Assembly: GCF_021556615.1 (NCBI RefSeq)
Contig: NZ_JAKGGD010000003.1
Location: forward strand, 124,001-188,000
Origin: Paracoccus salsus
GTDB lineage: Bacteria; Pseudomonadota; Alphaproteobacteria; Rhodobacterales; Rhodobacteraceae
Direction: 5' to 3'
DNA length: 64,000 nt
Below, piece after piece: positions 10,774-20,735 of this stretch (its first letter is position 1; each line of letters begins with the position of its first letter). The notes under the pieces were generated by a model. That model had not been told where the DNA came from. It made no database searches and saw only the letters and a list, made by a program, of their open reading frames with translations. The position numbers were made by a program, and so were the translations under genes.

Positions 10774-11982
10774 ATGTTCGCATCTGCCACAACCCGGCCC
10801 GACACCGGGCTGCGCCGCACGATCTGCCGTGTGGGAGCGGTCGTCTCGGCCCTGTTTCTTGCCGCCTGCGAACCGGTGGGCGTGAGCGGGCAGGCCAGCG
10901 GTCCCAGCATCGGTCCGCTGATCGATCCCGGCCAGCCCGTGCAGGTCGCGCTGCTGGCGCCGGGGGGCAGTGGCTCGGCCGGTCTGGAATGGTTGGCGCG
11001 CAGTCAGAAGAACGCCGCGCGAATGGCCGCGGCGGATGCCCAGGGCGCGGTCATCGATCTGCGGATCTATGACAGCGGCGACAGCACGGCGCAGGCCGTT
11101 GCACAGGCCAACGCCGCTGCCGATGCCGGCGCCAAGATCATCATCGGGCCGTTGTTCGCCGAAGCGGCGAACGCCGTCGGCAATGCCATGCTGCCGCGCC
11201 AGATCAACGTGCTGTCGTTTTCGAACAACGCCGAGATCGCGGGCGGCAACGTCTTCATCCTGGGCAACAGCTTCGCCAATGTCGCCGACAGGCTGGTCGG
11301 TTTCGGCGTGAAGCAGGGCAAGCGCAACATCTATGTCGTCGCCGAAAACGACGTCGCAGGCCAGATCGGCGGCCGCGCGATCGAGACCGCGATCGCCCGC
11401 AACGGCGCAAGGCTGGCCGGTCGCACCAACCACCCGGTCTCGGTCAGCGGCGTGGATGCCGCGACGCCCCGGATCGTGGAAGCCGCCAGGTCCGGGCAGG
11501 TCGATGCCGTGTTCATGACCGCCAACAACCAGGCGGTGCTGCCCTACCTGACCGAAAAGCTTGCCGCCGCCGGCGTCACGTCGCAGGTCACGCAGTTCAT
11601 GGGTCTGACGCGGTGGGATCAACCCGGATCGCGCCTAGCGCTGCCGCAATTGCAGAATGGCTGGTTCGCGATCCCGGATCAAAGGCTCAAGGCTCAGTTC
11701 GACGCCCGTTATCGTGCGGCCTATGGCGAGGAACCGCACGAACTTGCCGCCCTGGCCTATGACGGGGTCGCCGCAGTCGCATCGCTGGTGCGCGCGGGCA
11801 AGCGCAACGCGCTGACGACCGCCGGGCTGACGCAGGGCTCGGGCTTCGCCGGAGTTGACGGCGTCTTCCGGTTGCGCCCCGACGGCACCTCGCAGCGCGG
11901 CCTTGCGGTGGCGACCATCCGCGGCGGTCAGGTCGTGATCCTCGACCAGGCACCGCGTGGCTTCGGCGGTTTCGGGTTCTGA
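10774..11982 (+). CDS. Penicillin-binding-protein activator (LpoA-like) lipoprotein
   Basis: 402 residues from the ATG at 10774, which has AGGGA 9 nt upstream. The N-terminus is a lipoprotein signal: basic residues, hydrophobic core, and lipobox LAAC with the acceptor cysteine at residue 32. The mature part is a type I periplasmic-binding-protein fold (LLAPGGSGSAGLEWLARSQK, IIIGPLFAEAAN, EPHELAALAYDGVAA), as in the LpoA C-terminal domain that stimulates peptidoglycan synthases. Typical alphaproteobacterial members lack the N-terminal TPR domain of E. coli LpoA, and so does this one. It is read divergently from rsmI, a conserved pairing. The stop is 2 nt before the glnD start. Confidence 0.85.
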   Translation: MFASATTRPDTGLRRTICRVGAVVSALFLAACEPVGVSGQASGPSIGPLIDPGQPVQVALLAPGGSGSAGLEWLARSQKNAARMAAADAQGAVIDLRIYDSGDSTAQAVAQANAAADAGAKIIIGPLFAEAANAVGNAMLPRQINVLSFSNNAEIAGGNVFILGNSFANVADRLVGFGVKQGKRNIYVVAENDVAGQIGGRAIETAIARNGARLAGRTNHPVSVSGVDAATPRIVEAARSGQVDAVFMTANNQAVLPYLTEKLAAAGVTSQVTQFMGLTRWDQPGSRLALPQLQNGWFAIPDQRLKAQFDARYRAAYGEEPHELAALAYDGVAAVASLVRAGKRNALTTAGLTQGSGFAGVDGVFRLRPDGTSQRGLAVATIRGGQVVILDQAPRGFGGFGF

Positions 11983-11984
11983 CC

Positions 11985-14768
11985 TTGGCATCAGGCGCCA
12001 GCGACACGACGGTTCAAAGCGCCCCGGCCTTGCCCGGGGCGCATGAAATCTTTGACAACGAGAGCTTTCTGGCATCGCTCGAAGCCAGGCTTGGCGATCT
12101 GGACGAACCTCGCGAGATCCGCAGCGCGACCGTCGCCCTGCTGTCCGAGGCGCGCGCCGCCGCCATGGCGGATATCGAAACCGGGTTTCTCAGCCACCCC
12201 CGCGCCGCGCGCGAAACGGTGCGCGCCATTGCCAGCCTGACCGACGGCATGGTCACCGCCATCCACCACGTCGCCATCACCCGGTTGCATCGGCTGCACA
12301 ACGCGTCCGAGGGCGAAAGGCTGGCAGTGCTGGCGGTCGGCGGCTATGGCCGGGCCGAGATGGCGCCATCATCCGATGTGGATCTGCTGTTCCTGACCCC
12401 CTACAAGATCACGCCCTGGGCGGAAAGCGTGGTCGAATCCATGCTTTACATGATGTGGGACCTGAAGCTGAAGCTCGGCCATTCGATCCGCAGCGTGGAT
12501 GACTGCCTGCGACTTGGCGCGGGCGACATGACGATCCGGACCTCGCTGGTCGAACATCGCCTCGTCACCGGCCACGCACCGCTGGCGCAAGAGCTGCGCG
12601 AGCGGCTGTGGTCGGAACTGTTCGAGAAGACCGTTCCGGAATTCGTCGAGGCAAAGCTGGAGGAGCGCAGTGCCCGCCACCAGCGTCAGGGCGGCCAGCG
12701 CTACGTTCTTGAACCCAATGTCAAGGAGGGCAAGGGCGGGCTGCGCGACCTTCAAACCCTCTACTGGATCGCGAAATACATCCATCGGGTCGATCGTGCT
12801 GTCGAACTTGTCGATCTGGGTGTCTTCACGCGGGAAGAACATCTGGCCTTCTGGCAGGCCGAGGATTTCCTGTGGGCCGCCCGCTGCCACCTGCACCTGA
12901 TCGCCGGACGGCCGGTCGATGTGCTGTCTTTCGACATGCAGGTCGAGGTCGCACGCCGCATGGGCTATTCGGACACCGCCGCGCGGCGCGGCGTCGAGTA
13001 TTTCATGCAGGATTATTTCCGCCACGCCACCCGCGTTGGCGAACTGACGCGCGTGTTCCTGACCGAACTGGAAGCCCGCCATGTCCGCAAGGCGCCGATG
13101 CTGGGCCGGCTCTTCCGGCGCCGCCGCAAGATGAGGCCGGGGTTCAGCGACAGGCACGGCAGGCTGGCAATCCAGGACGACGCCGCGTTTCTCAGGGACC
13201 CGCTGAACATCCTGCGCCTGTTCGAGGAGGCGCTGCGCACCGGCATTCTGATCCATCCCGACGCCATGCGTCTGATCGCCGCCAACCTGACCCTGATCGA
13301 TGACAGGATGCGCGCCGACCCCGAGGCGATCCGCATCTTCATGGACCTGCTGCTGAAGCACGGAAATCCCGAACGCAGCCTGCGCCGGATGAACGAGTTG
13401 GGCGTCCTGGCCGCCTTCATCCCCGAATTCCAGCCGGTCGTGGCAATGATGCAGTTCAACCTGTATCACCACTTCACCGTGGACGAGCATTCGATCCAGT
13501 GCGTCGCCGCGCTGGCCGAGATCGAGCGCGGCGAACACCCCGAGGATCTGCCGGTGTCGCACGGGATCATGGGTTCGGGCATCAATCGACGCGTGCTGTA
13601 CCTGGCAACGCTGCTTCACGACATCGGCAAGGGGCGGCGCGAGGACCATTCGATCCTTGGCGCCCGCATCGCGCGCCGCATCGCCACGCGCTTCGGCTTT
13701 CCGCAGGACGATGTGGACACCGTGGAATGGCTGGTGCGAAATCACCTGCTGATGTCGGATGTGGCGCAGAAACGCGACATCGCCGACCCGCGCACCCTGC
13801 GCGATTTCGCCAAGGCGGTGAAGACCCGCAAACGGCTTGACTTGCTGCTTGTCCTGACGGTCTGCGACATCCGCGGTGTCGGCCCCGGTGTCTGGAACAA
13901 CTGGAAGGCCGCGCTGCTGCGCAAGCTGCACCAGGAAACCGCGGCGGCGCTGGAAAACGGCCTCGAGGAGCTGAATCGCGACAAGCGCCAGAACGAGGCC
14001 AAGCGGTCCCTGCGCCACCTGCTGACCGCCAAGGGCTGGGAGCCCAGGGCAATCCGCGCGGAGCTTGGCAGGCATTACGACAATTACTGGCCGGGCTTGC
14101 CGTCCGAAACCCAGGCGGTGTTCGCCGAGTTGCTGCGCGAGATCGGCGAAGACGAGATTCGCATCGACCTGCGCGCTGACAAGGATCGCGACGCCACCCG
14201 CGCCGCCTTCGTGCTGGCCGACCATCCCGGCATCTTCTCGCGGCTGGCGGGCGCGCTGACGCTGATGGGCGCGAATGTCGTCGACGCCCGCACCTATACG
14301 ACCCGCGACGGCTACGCGACCGCGGTGTTCTGGGTGCAGGATGCAGAAGGCCATCCCTTCAGCGAGGATCGTCTGCCACGGCTGCGCCAGACCATCCTGC
14401 GCACGCTGAAGGGCGAGATCGTCGCGCGCGAGGCCTTTGCAAGCCGCGACAAGCCCAAGAAGCGCAACCGAGAATTCCGTTTCCCGACCCATGTCACCTT
14501 CGACAATGAGGGCAGCGACATCTATACGATCATCGAGGTCGACACCCGCGACCGGCCCGGCCTGCTTTACGATCTGACCCGCGTGATGGCGGCGAACCAT
14601 ATCCAGATCGTCAGCGCGGTGATCGCAACCTTCGGCGCACAGGTGGTGGACAGTTTCTATGTCAAGGACCTGTTCGGCCTGAAGCTGCACAGCGAGGCGA
14701 AACGCGACATGCTGGAAAAGAAGCTGCGCAAGGCAATCGCCGACGGGGCAAAGCGGGCAGAGGCATAG
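11985..14768 (+). CDS. glnD: Bifunctional uridylyltransferase/uridylyl-removing enzyme GlnD
   Basis: 927 residues. It senses glutamine and modifies PII proteins (GlnB/GlnK). Domains in order: nucleotidyltransferase with GGYGRAEMAPSSDVDLLF near residues 111-128, the GlnD linker, an HD phosphohydrolase domain (LLHDIGKGRREDHS near 540), and two ACT domains at the C-terminus (ADHPGIFSRLAGALTLMGAN and DTRDRPGLLYDLTRVMAANH). The start is a TTG at 11985, 2 nt after the preceding stop, so translation is probably coupled. No better in-frame ATG precedes the conserved region. It is followed after 3 nt by murJ. Confidence 0.95.
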   Translation: MASGASDTTVQSAPALPGAHEIFDNESFLASLEARLGDLDEPREIRSATVALLSEARAAAMADIETGFLSHPRAARETVRAIASLTDGMVTAIHHVAITRLHRLHNASEGERLAVLAVGGYGRAEMAPSSDVDLLFLTPYKITPWAESVVESMLYMMWDLKLKLGHSIRSVDDCLRLGAGDMTIRTSLVEHRLVTGHAPLAQELRERLWSELFEKTVPEFVEAKLEERSARHQRQGGQRYVLEPNVKEGKGGLRDLQTLYWIAKYIHRVDRAVELVDLGVFTREEHLAFWQAEDFLWAARCHLHLIAGRPVDVLSFDMQVEVARRMGYSDTAARRGVEYFMQDYFRHATRVGELTRVFLTELEARHVRKAPMLGRLFRRRRKMRPGFSDRHGRLAIQDDAAFLRDPLNILRLFEEALRTGILIHPDAMRLIAANLTLIDDRMRADPEAIRIFMDLLLKHGNPERSLRRMNELGVLAAFIPEFQPVVAMMQFNLYHHFTVDEHSIQCVAALAEIERGEHPEDLPVSHGIMGSGINRRVLYLATLLHDIGKGRREDHSILGARIARRIATRFGFPQDDVDTVEWLVRNHLLMSDVAQKRDIADPRTLRDFAKAVKTRKRLDLLLVLTVCDIRGVGPGVWNNWKAALLRKLHQETAAALENGLEELNRDKRQNEAKRSLRHLLTAKGWEPRAIRAELGRHYDNYWPGLPSETQAVFAELLREIGEDEIRIDLRADKDRDATRAAFVLADHPGIFSRLAGALTLMGANVVDARTYTTRDGYATAVFWVQDAEGHPFSEDRLPRLRQTILRTLKGEIVAREAFASRDKPKKRNREFRFPTHVTFDNEGSDIYTIIEVDTRDRPGLLYDLTRVMAANHIQIVSAVIATFGAQVVDSFYVKDLFGLKLHSEAKRDMLEKKLRKAIADGAKRAEA

Positions 14769-14771
14769 AGC

Positions 14772-16304
14772 ATGAAACCGGGACTTGTGCGCGGATTCCT
14801 TTCGGTTGGGATCTGGACGTTCATCTCGCGCCTGTCGGGCTTCGTGCGCGACATCCTGATGGCTGCGTGGCTGGGCACCGGGCCAGTCGCCGAGGCGTTC
14901 CTGATCGCGCTTTCACTGCCCAACATGTTCCGCCGCTTTTTCGCGGAAGGCGCGTTCAACACCGCCTTCGTGCCGATCTTCTCGAAAAAGCTGGAGGACA
15001 GGCGCGACGCCGAGCGTTTCGCCGCCGAGGCGTTCTCGGGTCTGTTCATGGCCGTGCTGATCCTGTCGGCGGTGGCGATGATCTTCATGCCGGTCCTGGT
15101 CTGGCTGATGGCCTCAGGCTTTCAGGGCGATGAGCGATTTGATCTTGCCGTCGAATACGGCCGCATCACCTTTCCCTATATCCTGCTGATATCGCTGGCC
15201 TCGATGATCTCGGGCGTGCTGAACGCCAATGGCCGCTTCACCGCCGCCGCGGCGGCCCCGGTGCTGCTGAACCTGTTGTTCATCGTCGCGATGGGGCTGG
15301 GGCGCTGGCAAGGCTGGGATCTGGGGCTGACGCTGGCCTGGGCGACGCCGGTCACCGGCATCGCGCAGCTGGCGCTGGTCTGGTGGGATGCGCGACGCAC
15401 CGGCTGGACCTTCTGGCCGCGCCGCCCGCGCCTGTCGCCCGACATGCGCCGGCTGCTGGCCGTCGCGCTGCCCGCAGCCTTCGCGGGCGGGGTGGTGCAA
15501 CTGAACCTGCTGATCGGCCGTCAGGTCGGCTCGCGCTTCGAGGGTGCGATCGCCTGGCTGTCCTATTCCGACCGGCTCTATCAGCTGCCGCTTGGTGTGG
15601 TGGGCGCGGCGGTGGCGGTCGTGCTGCTGCCCGAACTCGCTCGACGCCTGAGGGCCGAGGACCACGACGGAGGTCAGTCCGCCTATAGCCGCGCAACCGA
15701 ATTCGGTCTGTTCCTGACCCTGCCGGCCGCCTTCGCAATCGCGGTGATCGCAGAACCGATGGTCGCAACCCTGTTCGAGCGCGGTCAGTTCACCGCCCAC
15801 GACACGACCCAGACGGCCGCCGCGCTGGTCGTCTATGCGTTTGGCCTGCCAGCCTTCGTCCTGCAGAAGATCCTGCAACCGCTTTACTTCGCGCGCGAGG
15901 ATACGCGCACGCCCTTCCGCTATGCGGCCATGTCGATGGTGGTGAATGCCGTGGTCGCCTTCGGCCTGATGCCGTTCATCGGCTTCCTTGCCGCGGCCCT
16001 GGGCACCACCATCGCAGCCTGGGTGATGGTCGCGCAGCTGTGGTGGGGCACCCGCGACATGGGACAGGCTGCGCGCGCCGACGCCCGCCTGCTGCGCGCC
16101 GCCCCGCGCATGGTGCTGGCCTCGGCCCTGATGGCGGTCGCGTTGTGGGTGATGCGGGACTGGGCCTCAGCGGCGGGCATTCCCCGGGTTCCCGGCCTTG
16201 CGATCCTTGTCTTCGGCGGCGGCGCGATCTATTTCGCCCTCAGCTTCGCGACCGGAGCCTATCGCCTGTCTGAGCTGAAGACAGCTATCAGACGCTCGCG
16301 CTAG
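14772..16304 (+). CDS. murJ: Lipid II flippase MurJ (MviN family)
   Basis: 510 residues with about 14 hydrophobic segments, the MOP-superfamily layout. The N-terminal GIWTFISRLSGFVRDILMA and the LPNMFRRFFAEGAFNTAFVP block are MurJ signatures and include the conserved arginine and acidic residues of the central cavity. It moves lipid II across the inner membrane for peptidoglycan synthesis. It lies 3 nt after glnD in one transcription unit, and the glnD-murJ-trpS neighbourhood is common in Rhodobacterales. It is convergent with the rhomboid-like gene. Confidence 0.95.
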   Translation: MKPGLVRGFLSVGIWTFISRLSGFVRDILMAAWLGTGPVAEAFLIALSLPNMFRRFFAEGAFNTAFVPIFSKKLEDRRDAERFAAEAFSGLFMAVLILSAVAMIFMPVLVWLMASGFQGDERFDLAVEYGRITFPYILLISLASMISGVLNANGRFTAAAAAPVLLNLLFIVAMGLGRWQGWDLGLTLAWATPVTGIAQLALVWWDARRTGWTFWPRRPRLSPDMRRLLAVALPAAFAGGVVQLNLLIGRQVGSRFEGAIAWLSYSDRLYQLPLGVVGAAVAVVLLPELARRLRAEDHDGGQSAYSRATEFGLFLTLPAAFAIAVIAEPMVATLFERGQFTAHDTTQTAAALVVYAFGLPAFVLQKILQPLYFAREDTRTPFRYAAMSMVVNAVVAFGLMPFIGFLAAALGTTIAAWVMVAQLWWGTRDMGQAARADARLLRAAPRMVLASALMAVALWVMRDWASAAGIPRVPGLAILVFGGGAIYFALSFATGAYRLSELKTAIRRSR

Positions 16305-16341
16305 CGCGTCGCGCCTTCGGTGCGAACATGTCGCGGACCCG

Positions 16342-17043
16342 TCATCGCTGCCGGATCTGTCGCAGCGCCCGCGTCACACCGCCATCGACCAGCAGGAAAC
16401 TCAGCGCGAAACCGACCGCGAATCCTGCGATTTCGGCAATCCAGCCATAGCCAGCACCGCCGAACACCATGCCGAAGACCAGTTGGAACAGCAGCAACAG
16501 CCCGATCAGGGTGAAGGCCCGCATCCGGTTGGCGTTCGCAGCCGCCAGCCTGGCCCAAAGCAGGAAGGTGAACGCGCCGACCAATCCGTAAACCGCCGGG
16601 TAGCCGCCGATCAGGGGCGCAGGCCGGCCGGGCAGCACCGACATCGCGACGGTATAGGCCAGGGCCCCGCCGATGGCCGAGCCCAGGAACAGCGCGATGA
16701 CGGCAAACGGCCGGAACTCGCGCGCGACAAGGTTTCCAAGCGCCAGCGTGAAGACCAGAACGAACAGCGCGTGCACCAGCGAGGCGTGGACGAAGCTGAA
16801 CGTCAGCAGCCGGTAAAGCTGGTCCCAGTCGATCACCCCCAGACCCCACATCCGCTGGATCATTTCCGGCGCGAAGGCAGTCACCTGCATCGCCGACAGC
16901 CGCAGCCCAACCCCGTCGGCGCCGCCAATCAGCCCCAGCCGGCCCAGACCGAACACGGCCTCGCTGGCGATCACCGGCAGAACCAGCAACCAGACGGCGG
17001 CGGGCAGCGGGTTCAGGGGCGATTCGTTCAGGCCTTCGCGCAT
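16342..17043 (-). CDS. Rhomboid-fold membrane protein lacking catalytic Ser and His (predicted pseudoprotease)
   Basis: 233 residues from the ATG at 17041-17043, which has a good ribosome site (GAAGGAAA). It has six hydrophobic segments. LYRLLTFSFVHASLVHALF (about 77-95) is the rhomboid TM2 histidine region. The catalytic GxSGA box in TM4 is replaced by GGYPAVYGLVGA (146-157), so Tyr148 stands where Ser should be. In TM6 the expected AH-GG is AEIAG, with Glu204 in place of His. By rhomboid mechanism it should not be a serine protease. It may be a binding or chaperone-like rhomboid relative (compare iRhoms and derlins). It lies between murJ and trpS. Confidence 0.85.
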   Translation of the reverse strand: MREGLNESPLNPLPAAVWLLVLPVIASEAVFGLGRLGLIGGADGVGLRLSAMQVTAFAPEMIQRMWGLGVIDWDQLYRLLTFSFVHASLVHALFVLVFTLALGNLVAREFRPFAVIALFLGSAIGGALAYTVAMSVLPGRPAPLIGGYPAVYGLVGAFTFLLWARLAAANANRMRAFTLIGLLLLFQLVFGMVFGGAGYGWIAEIAGFAVGFALSFLLVDGGVTRALRQIRQR

Positions 17044-17118
17044 CTGGTTTCCTTCGCGGTTGCGGTCAGTGCGGCCAACAGCTAAGCCAGCGCCACGGAA
17101 AATCCAAGCGGGCCAGAC

Positions 17119-18171
17119 ATGAACGAGACGACCAATCCGGACATTTCGGGCAATCCGGGCTTTACCCCGCGCATCTTCTCGGGGATCCAGCCCTCGGGTG
17201 GCCTGACGCTTGGGAATTACCTGGGCGCGCTGAAACGCTTCTCCGCGCTGCAAGGTAACACCGCCGAGACAATCTATTGCATCGTCGATCTGCACGCCAT
17301 CACCGTGTGGCAGGAGCCAGAGATCCTGAGGGGCCGCACCCGCGAGGCGGCAGCGGCCTTCATGGCATCGGGCGTCGATCCTCGTCAGTCGATCCTGTTC
17401 AACCAGAGCCAGGTCAGTGCCCATGCCGAAATGGCGTGGCTGTTCAACACGGTGGCGCGGGTCGGCTGGATGTACCGGATGACCCAGTTCAAGGACAAGG
17501 CCGGGAAGAACAGCGAAAATGCCAGCCTGGGGCTTCTGGCCTACCCGGCGCTGATGGCGGCGGACATCCTGACCTATCAGGCGACCGGCGTGCCGGTCGG
17601 CGAGGACCAGAAGCAGCATCTGGAACTGACCCGCGACATCGCGGCCAAGTTCAATCACGATTACGGCGTCAATCACTTCCCGGTCACCGAACCGCTGATC
17701 GAGGGCGTGGCGACGCGCGTCATGTCCTTGCGCGACGGCTCGAAGAAGATGTCGAAATCCGATCCCTCGGACGCCAGCAGGATCAACCTGACCGACGATG
17801 CCGACGCGATCGCCCAGAAGATCCGCAAGGCCCGGACCGATGCCGACCCGTTGCCGGCCAGCATCGAGAGCCTGAAGGATCGTCCCGAGGCGCGCAATCT
17901 GGTCAATATCTATGCCGCACTGTCCGATCAGACCCCCGACCAGGTGCTGGCCAGGTTCGAGGGCCAGGGCTTTGGCATCTTCAAGCCCGCGCTGGCCGAG
18001 ATCGCGGTCGAGGCGCTGACGCCGATCACGCGCAAGATGAGCGAATTCATGGCCGATCCGGCCGAGATAGACCGCATTCTCGGCGACGGCGCCGCGCGAG
18101 CCGACGCGATCGCCACGCCGATCCTGGACCGGACCAAGGACATCATGGGCTTGCTTCGGACCCGCGCATAG
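17119..18171 (+). CDS. trpS: Tryptophan-tRNA ligase
   Basis: 350 residues, class Ic aminoacyl-tRNA synthetase. The ATP-binding HIGH-like motif is [11 protein letters not shown] (about 27-37), the tryptophan pocket has the [21 protein letters not shown] block, and [10 protein letters not shown] carries the KMSKS loop (about 211-220). The length matches TrpS of the order. It is transcribed alone, divergently from the rhomboid-like gene across 75 nt, and followed by 219 nt without a confident gene. Confidence 0.97.
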   Translation: MNETTNPDISGNPGFTPRIFSGIQPSGGLTLGNYLGALKRFSALQGNTAETIYCIVDLHAITVWQEPEILRGRTREAAAAFMASGVDPRQSILFNQSQVSAHAEMAWLFNTVARVGWMYRMTQFKDKAGKNSENASLGLLAYPALMAADILTYQATGVPVGEDQKQHLELTRDIAAKFNHDYGVNHFPVTEPLIEGVATRVMSLRDGSKKMSKSDPSDASRINLTDDADAIAQKIRKARTDADPLPASIESLKDRPEARNLVNIYAALSDQTPDQVLARFEGQGFGIFKPALAEIAVEALTPITRKMSEFMADPAEIDRILGDGAARADAIATPILDRTKDIMGLLRTRA

Positions 18172-18390
18172 CCGCGACCGCAGGGTCGGAAACTGACCGC
18201 GCGCATCTTGTGGCGAGCTTTTCCTTGACGATCCGGCGCTGCCCTCGATGCGCCATCACCTCGCCGACGATCGGATCTCCACTCAGGCCGGAGAGGTGAC
18301 AGCCTTGCCGGTGCAGGGCCTTTTCCAGCCATGCGGCCCGGTCATGCCGATTCCGGCACGGGCCCCGTGCTGCTGTTCCGCAATGCGGTG

Positions 18391-19143
18391 TCAGTCGGCA
18401 TAGATCATCTTGCGGGTCATCCCGCCATCGACCACGAAATTCTGGCCGGTGATGAACCCGGCATTGTCCGAGGCCAGGTACGCGACCAGCGCTGCAATGT
18501 CCTCGGGCACGCCCACGCGGCCGGCCGGATGCTGGCGGATGTCGGCGACGGAATGATCCGGCTGCCCGCGATTGGCGCGCTTCTGCCAGGGGCCGGTCTC
18601 GATCCAGCCGGGCAAGATGCAGTTCGCCCGGACGGCCGGGCCAAGGCTGACGGACAGTGCGTGGGTCAAGGCGACCAGTCCGCCCTTGGCGGCTGCATAT
18701 GCCTCGCAGTCTGGCTCGGATTGCAGGGCGCGGGTCGAGGCGATGGTGACGATCGCGCCATCTGCGCGGCGCAGAAGCGGCACCGCCTCGCGGACGCAGA
18801 GAAACGCTCCGGTCAAATGGCTTTCCTGCCACCGCCGCCAGCCTGCCAGCGAAAGCCGTTCGATCGGGCCGGAATGCGGGTCGGCGATCCCCGCGTTGGA
18901 AACCAGCAGGTCGAGTGCAGCGCCGTCCATCCAGTCGCGAAGTCGTTCGAAACCCAGGGCAACCGATGCCTCGTCGCCGACGTCGCCATCGATCCCCAGG
19001 ATGCCGGGATCCTCGTCCGACAATTCGCCCAGCGCCTCGACATCACGGTCGATGACGGCAACACGCCAGCCTTCGCTGCGCAGGTGAACCGCGATGGCCT
19101 TGCCGATACCCTGCGCGCCACCGGTAATCAGCGCGGACTTCAT
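18391..19143 (-). CDS. SDR-family NAD(P)-dependent oxidoreductase
   Basis: 250 residues, classical short-chain dehydrogenase. The cofactor motif TGGAQGIG is at residues 7-14, SNAG near 85, the catalytic tyrosine and lysine are in YAAAK, and the C-terminal FVVDGGM closes the fold. Aspartate in VIDRD after beta-2 favours NAD over NADP. The substrate cannot be told from sequence. It stands alone between trpS and the phasin-like gene, so context gives no pathway. Confidence 0.85.
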   Translation of the reverse strand: MKSALITGGAQGIGKAIAVHLRSEGWRVAVIDRDVEALGELSDEDPGILGIDGDVGDEASVALGFERLRDWMDGAALDLLVSNAGIADPHSGPIERLSLAGWRRWQESHLTGAFLCVREAVPLLRRADGAIVTIASTRALQSEPDCEAYAAAKGGLVALTHALSVSLGPAVRANCILPGWIETGPWQKRANRGQPDHSVADIRQHPAGRVGVPEDIAALVAYLASDNAGFITGQNFVVDGGMTRKMIYAD

Positions 19144-19228
19144 GACGACCTCCTGAAGAACACGGTCGCTCTGTCAGCGCGGAATCGGGGCCGTGTCGGC
19201 CCGGTCCGCATGCCGACCTGCCTGCCCC

Positions 19229-19543
19229 TCAGTGCCCGTTCAACAGCCGGCGCGAATTGGCGCGCGTGCGCTTGCCATACGGGCGCAGGGCGGCGGATAC
19301 GACCCGGTCGGCGGCGACGCCACGCCCGGTTGCCTGCATGACCGCGAAAAGCGACTCGGAAGCGGCGGCCTGCTTTTCGGCGAACATCCGGAAAGGCTCG
19401 CCAGGCGATTGCACCGCCATGCCCATCATCCCGGCCATGCGAAATCCCATGACCTTATGGGAATCAACGGCAATCCGCGCCATCTGCGCCCAGAGCCGAT
19501 AGGGAGATCCAAAAGCGGACGCCAAGTTTATATTTTGTGACAT
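19229..19543 (-). CDS. Small phasin-like protein (family often named antifreeze protein in Rhodobacterales)
   Basis: 104 residues, predicted all-helical, with a methionine-rich middle (RMAGMMGMAVQSPG) and a basic C-terminus ending KRTRANSRRLLNGH. This pattern is seen in small phasin-like proteins of Rhodobacterales, sometimes labelled antifreeze protein without evidence. The conserved P-x-K/R-x-x-x-N-R-R tail is the recognisable part. A role in binding polyhydroxyalkanoate granules is possible but unproved. It is transcribed leftwards from the region that also drives pyrC to the right. Confidence 0.5.
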   Translation of the reverse strand: MSQNINLASAFGSPYRLWAQMARIAVDSHKVMGFRMAGMMGMAVQSPGEPFRMFAEKQAAASESLFAVMQATGRGVAADRVVSAALRPYGKRTRANSRRLLNGH

Positions 19544-19691
19544 TCATAGAATTCCTTGTCTCGCCGACGCGTCCACCGTCGCATCCCCTTCAGGGCAGAC
19601 ACAGGGTCGCCGGTCATAGCTTTTCACAGTGTGGCAGAATTGCACTATCACCGGCTTGGCAATCAGGGACGGCAATGTATACAGGCATGCC

Positions 19692-20735
19692 ATGAACGAT
19701 AGCATCACCCTTCGCCGCCCCGACGACTGGCATCTGCATCTGCGCGACGGCGCGATGCTGGCTGCAGTGGCGCCTCATTCCGCCGGTTTCGGCCGTGCCA
19801 TCATCATGCCCAACCTGGTGCCGCCGGTGGTTACGGGCGCGCAGGCCGCCGCCTATCGGGACCGCGTCCTTGCCGCGTTGCCCGAAGGCTCGGCGCTTGA
19901 TCCACAGATGACGCTGTATCTGACAGACGGCACCGACCCGGCCGATGTCGTGGCCGCGCATCGTGCGGGCATCATCCGCGCGGTCAAGCTGTATCCGGCG
20001 GGCGCGACGACCAACTCGGCCAGCGGCGTCACGGATTTCGACCGGGTGCGCCCGGTGCTGGAAGCCATGGCCGATGCCGGCATCCCGCTATGCGTCCACG
20101 GCGAGGTCACCGATCCGGACGTCGACATCTTCGACCGCGAGGCGGTGTTCATCGACAGGGTGCTGGATCCGTTGCGCCGCCGGACGCCCCGGCTACGCGT
20201 GGTGATGGAGCATGTCACAACCTCGGAGGGCGTCGCCTATGCCCGATCCGGCGGCGACGACCTGGGCGCGACGATCACCACCCACCATCTGGTCATCAAC
20301 CGCAATGCGATCCTCGCCGGCGGCATCCGTCCGCATTACTACTGCCTGCCGGTGGCCAAGCGCGAAAGCCATCGCCAGGCGCTGCGCGAGGCCGCGACCA
20401 GCGGCGAGGCGCGGTTCTTCCTTGGCACCGACAGCGCCCCGCATGCCGATAGCGCCAAGTTGCAGCCTTGCGGCTGTGCCGGCTGTTTCACCGCGCCGAA
20501 CACGATGTCGATCCTTGCCCATGTGTTCGAGGAACAGGGCGCGCTGGACAGGCTCGAGGGTTTCGCAAGCCTGAACGGGGCCGCTTTCTATGGCCTTCCG
20601 CCGAATGAAGCCCGCATCCGGCTGATCCGGCGCGACCAGCCCGTGCAATACCCCAGGACCATCGCCGCCGGCGACGAGACCGTCACCCTGTTCGAGCCCG
20701 GCCATCCGCTTTACTGGCATCTGGAGGACGCATGA
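19692..20735 (+). CDS. pyrC: Dihydroorotase (class II, PyrC)
   Basis: 347 residues from the ATG at 19692, the length of E. coli-type PyrC. It closes carbamoyl-aspartate to dihydroorotate. Zinc motif HLHLRDG is at residues 14-20, the carboxylated-lysine region [11 protein letters not shown] near 98-108, further ligand histidines in MEHVTT and ITTHH, and the catalytic aspartate in GTDSAPH. The enzyme overlaps pyrE by 4 nt (ATGA), so the two pyrimidine genes form one operon. Confidence 0.96.
   Translation: MNDSITLRRPDDWHLHLRDGAMLAAVAPHSAGFGRAIIMPNLVPPVVTGAQAAAYRDRVLAALPEGSALDPQMTLYLTDGTDPADVVAAHRAGIIRAVKLYPAGATTNSASGVTDFDRVRPVLEAMADAGIPLCVHGEVTDPDVDIFDREAVFIDRVLDPLRRRTPRLRVVMEHVTTSEGVAYARSGGDDLGATITTHHLVINRNAILAGGIRPHYYCLPVAKRESHRQALREAATSGEARFFLGTDSAPHADSAKLQPCGCAGCFTAPNTMSILAHVFEEQGALDRLEGFASLNGAAFYGLPPNEARIRLIRRDQPVQYPRTIAAGDETVTLFEPGHPLYWHLEDA

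Noticed and set aside
12369..14690. 773-codon open frame antisense to glnD
   Set aside because: GC-rich codon bias leaves long open frames on the opposite strand. The translation has no family resemblance, while glnD on the plus strand is complete with all domains.
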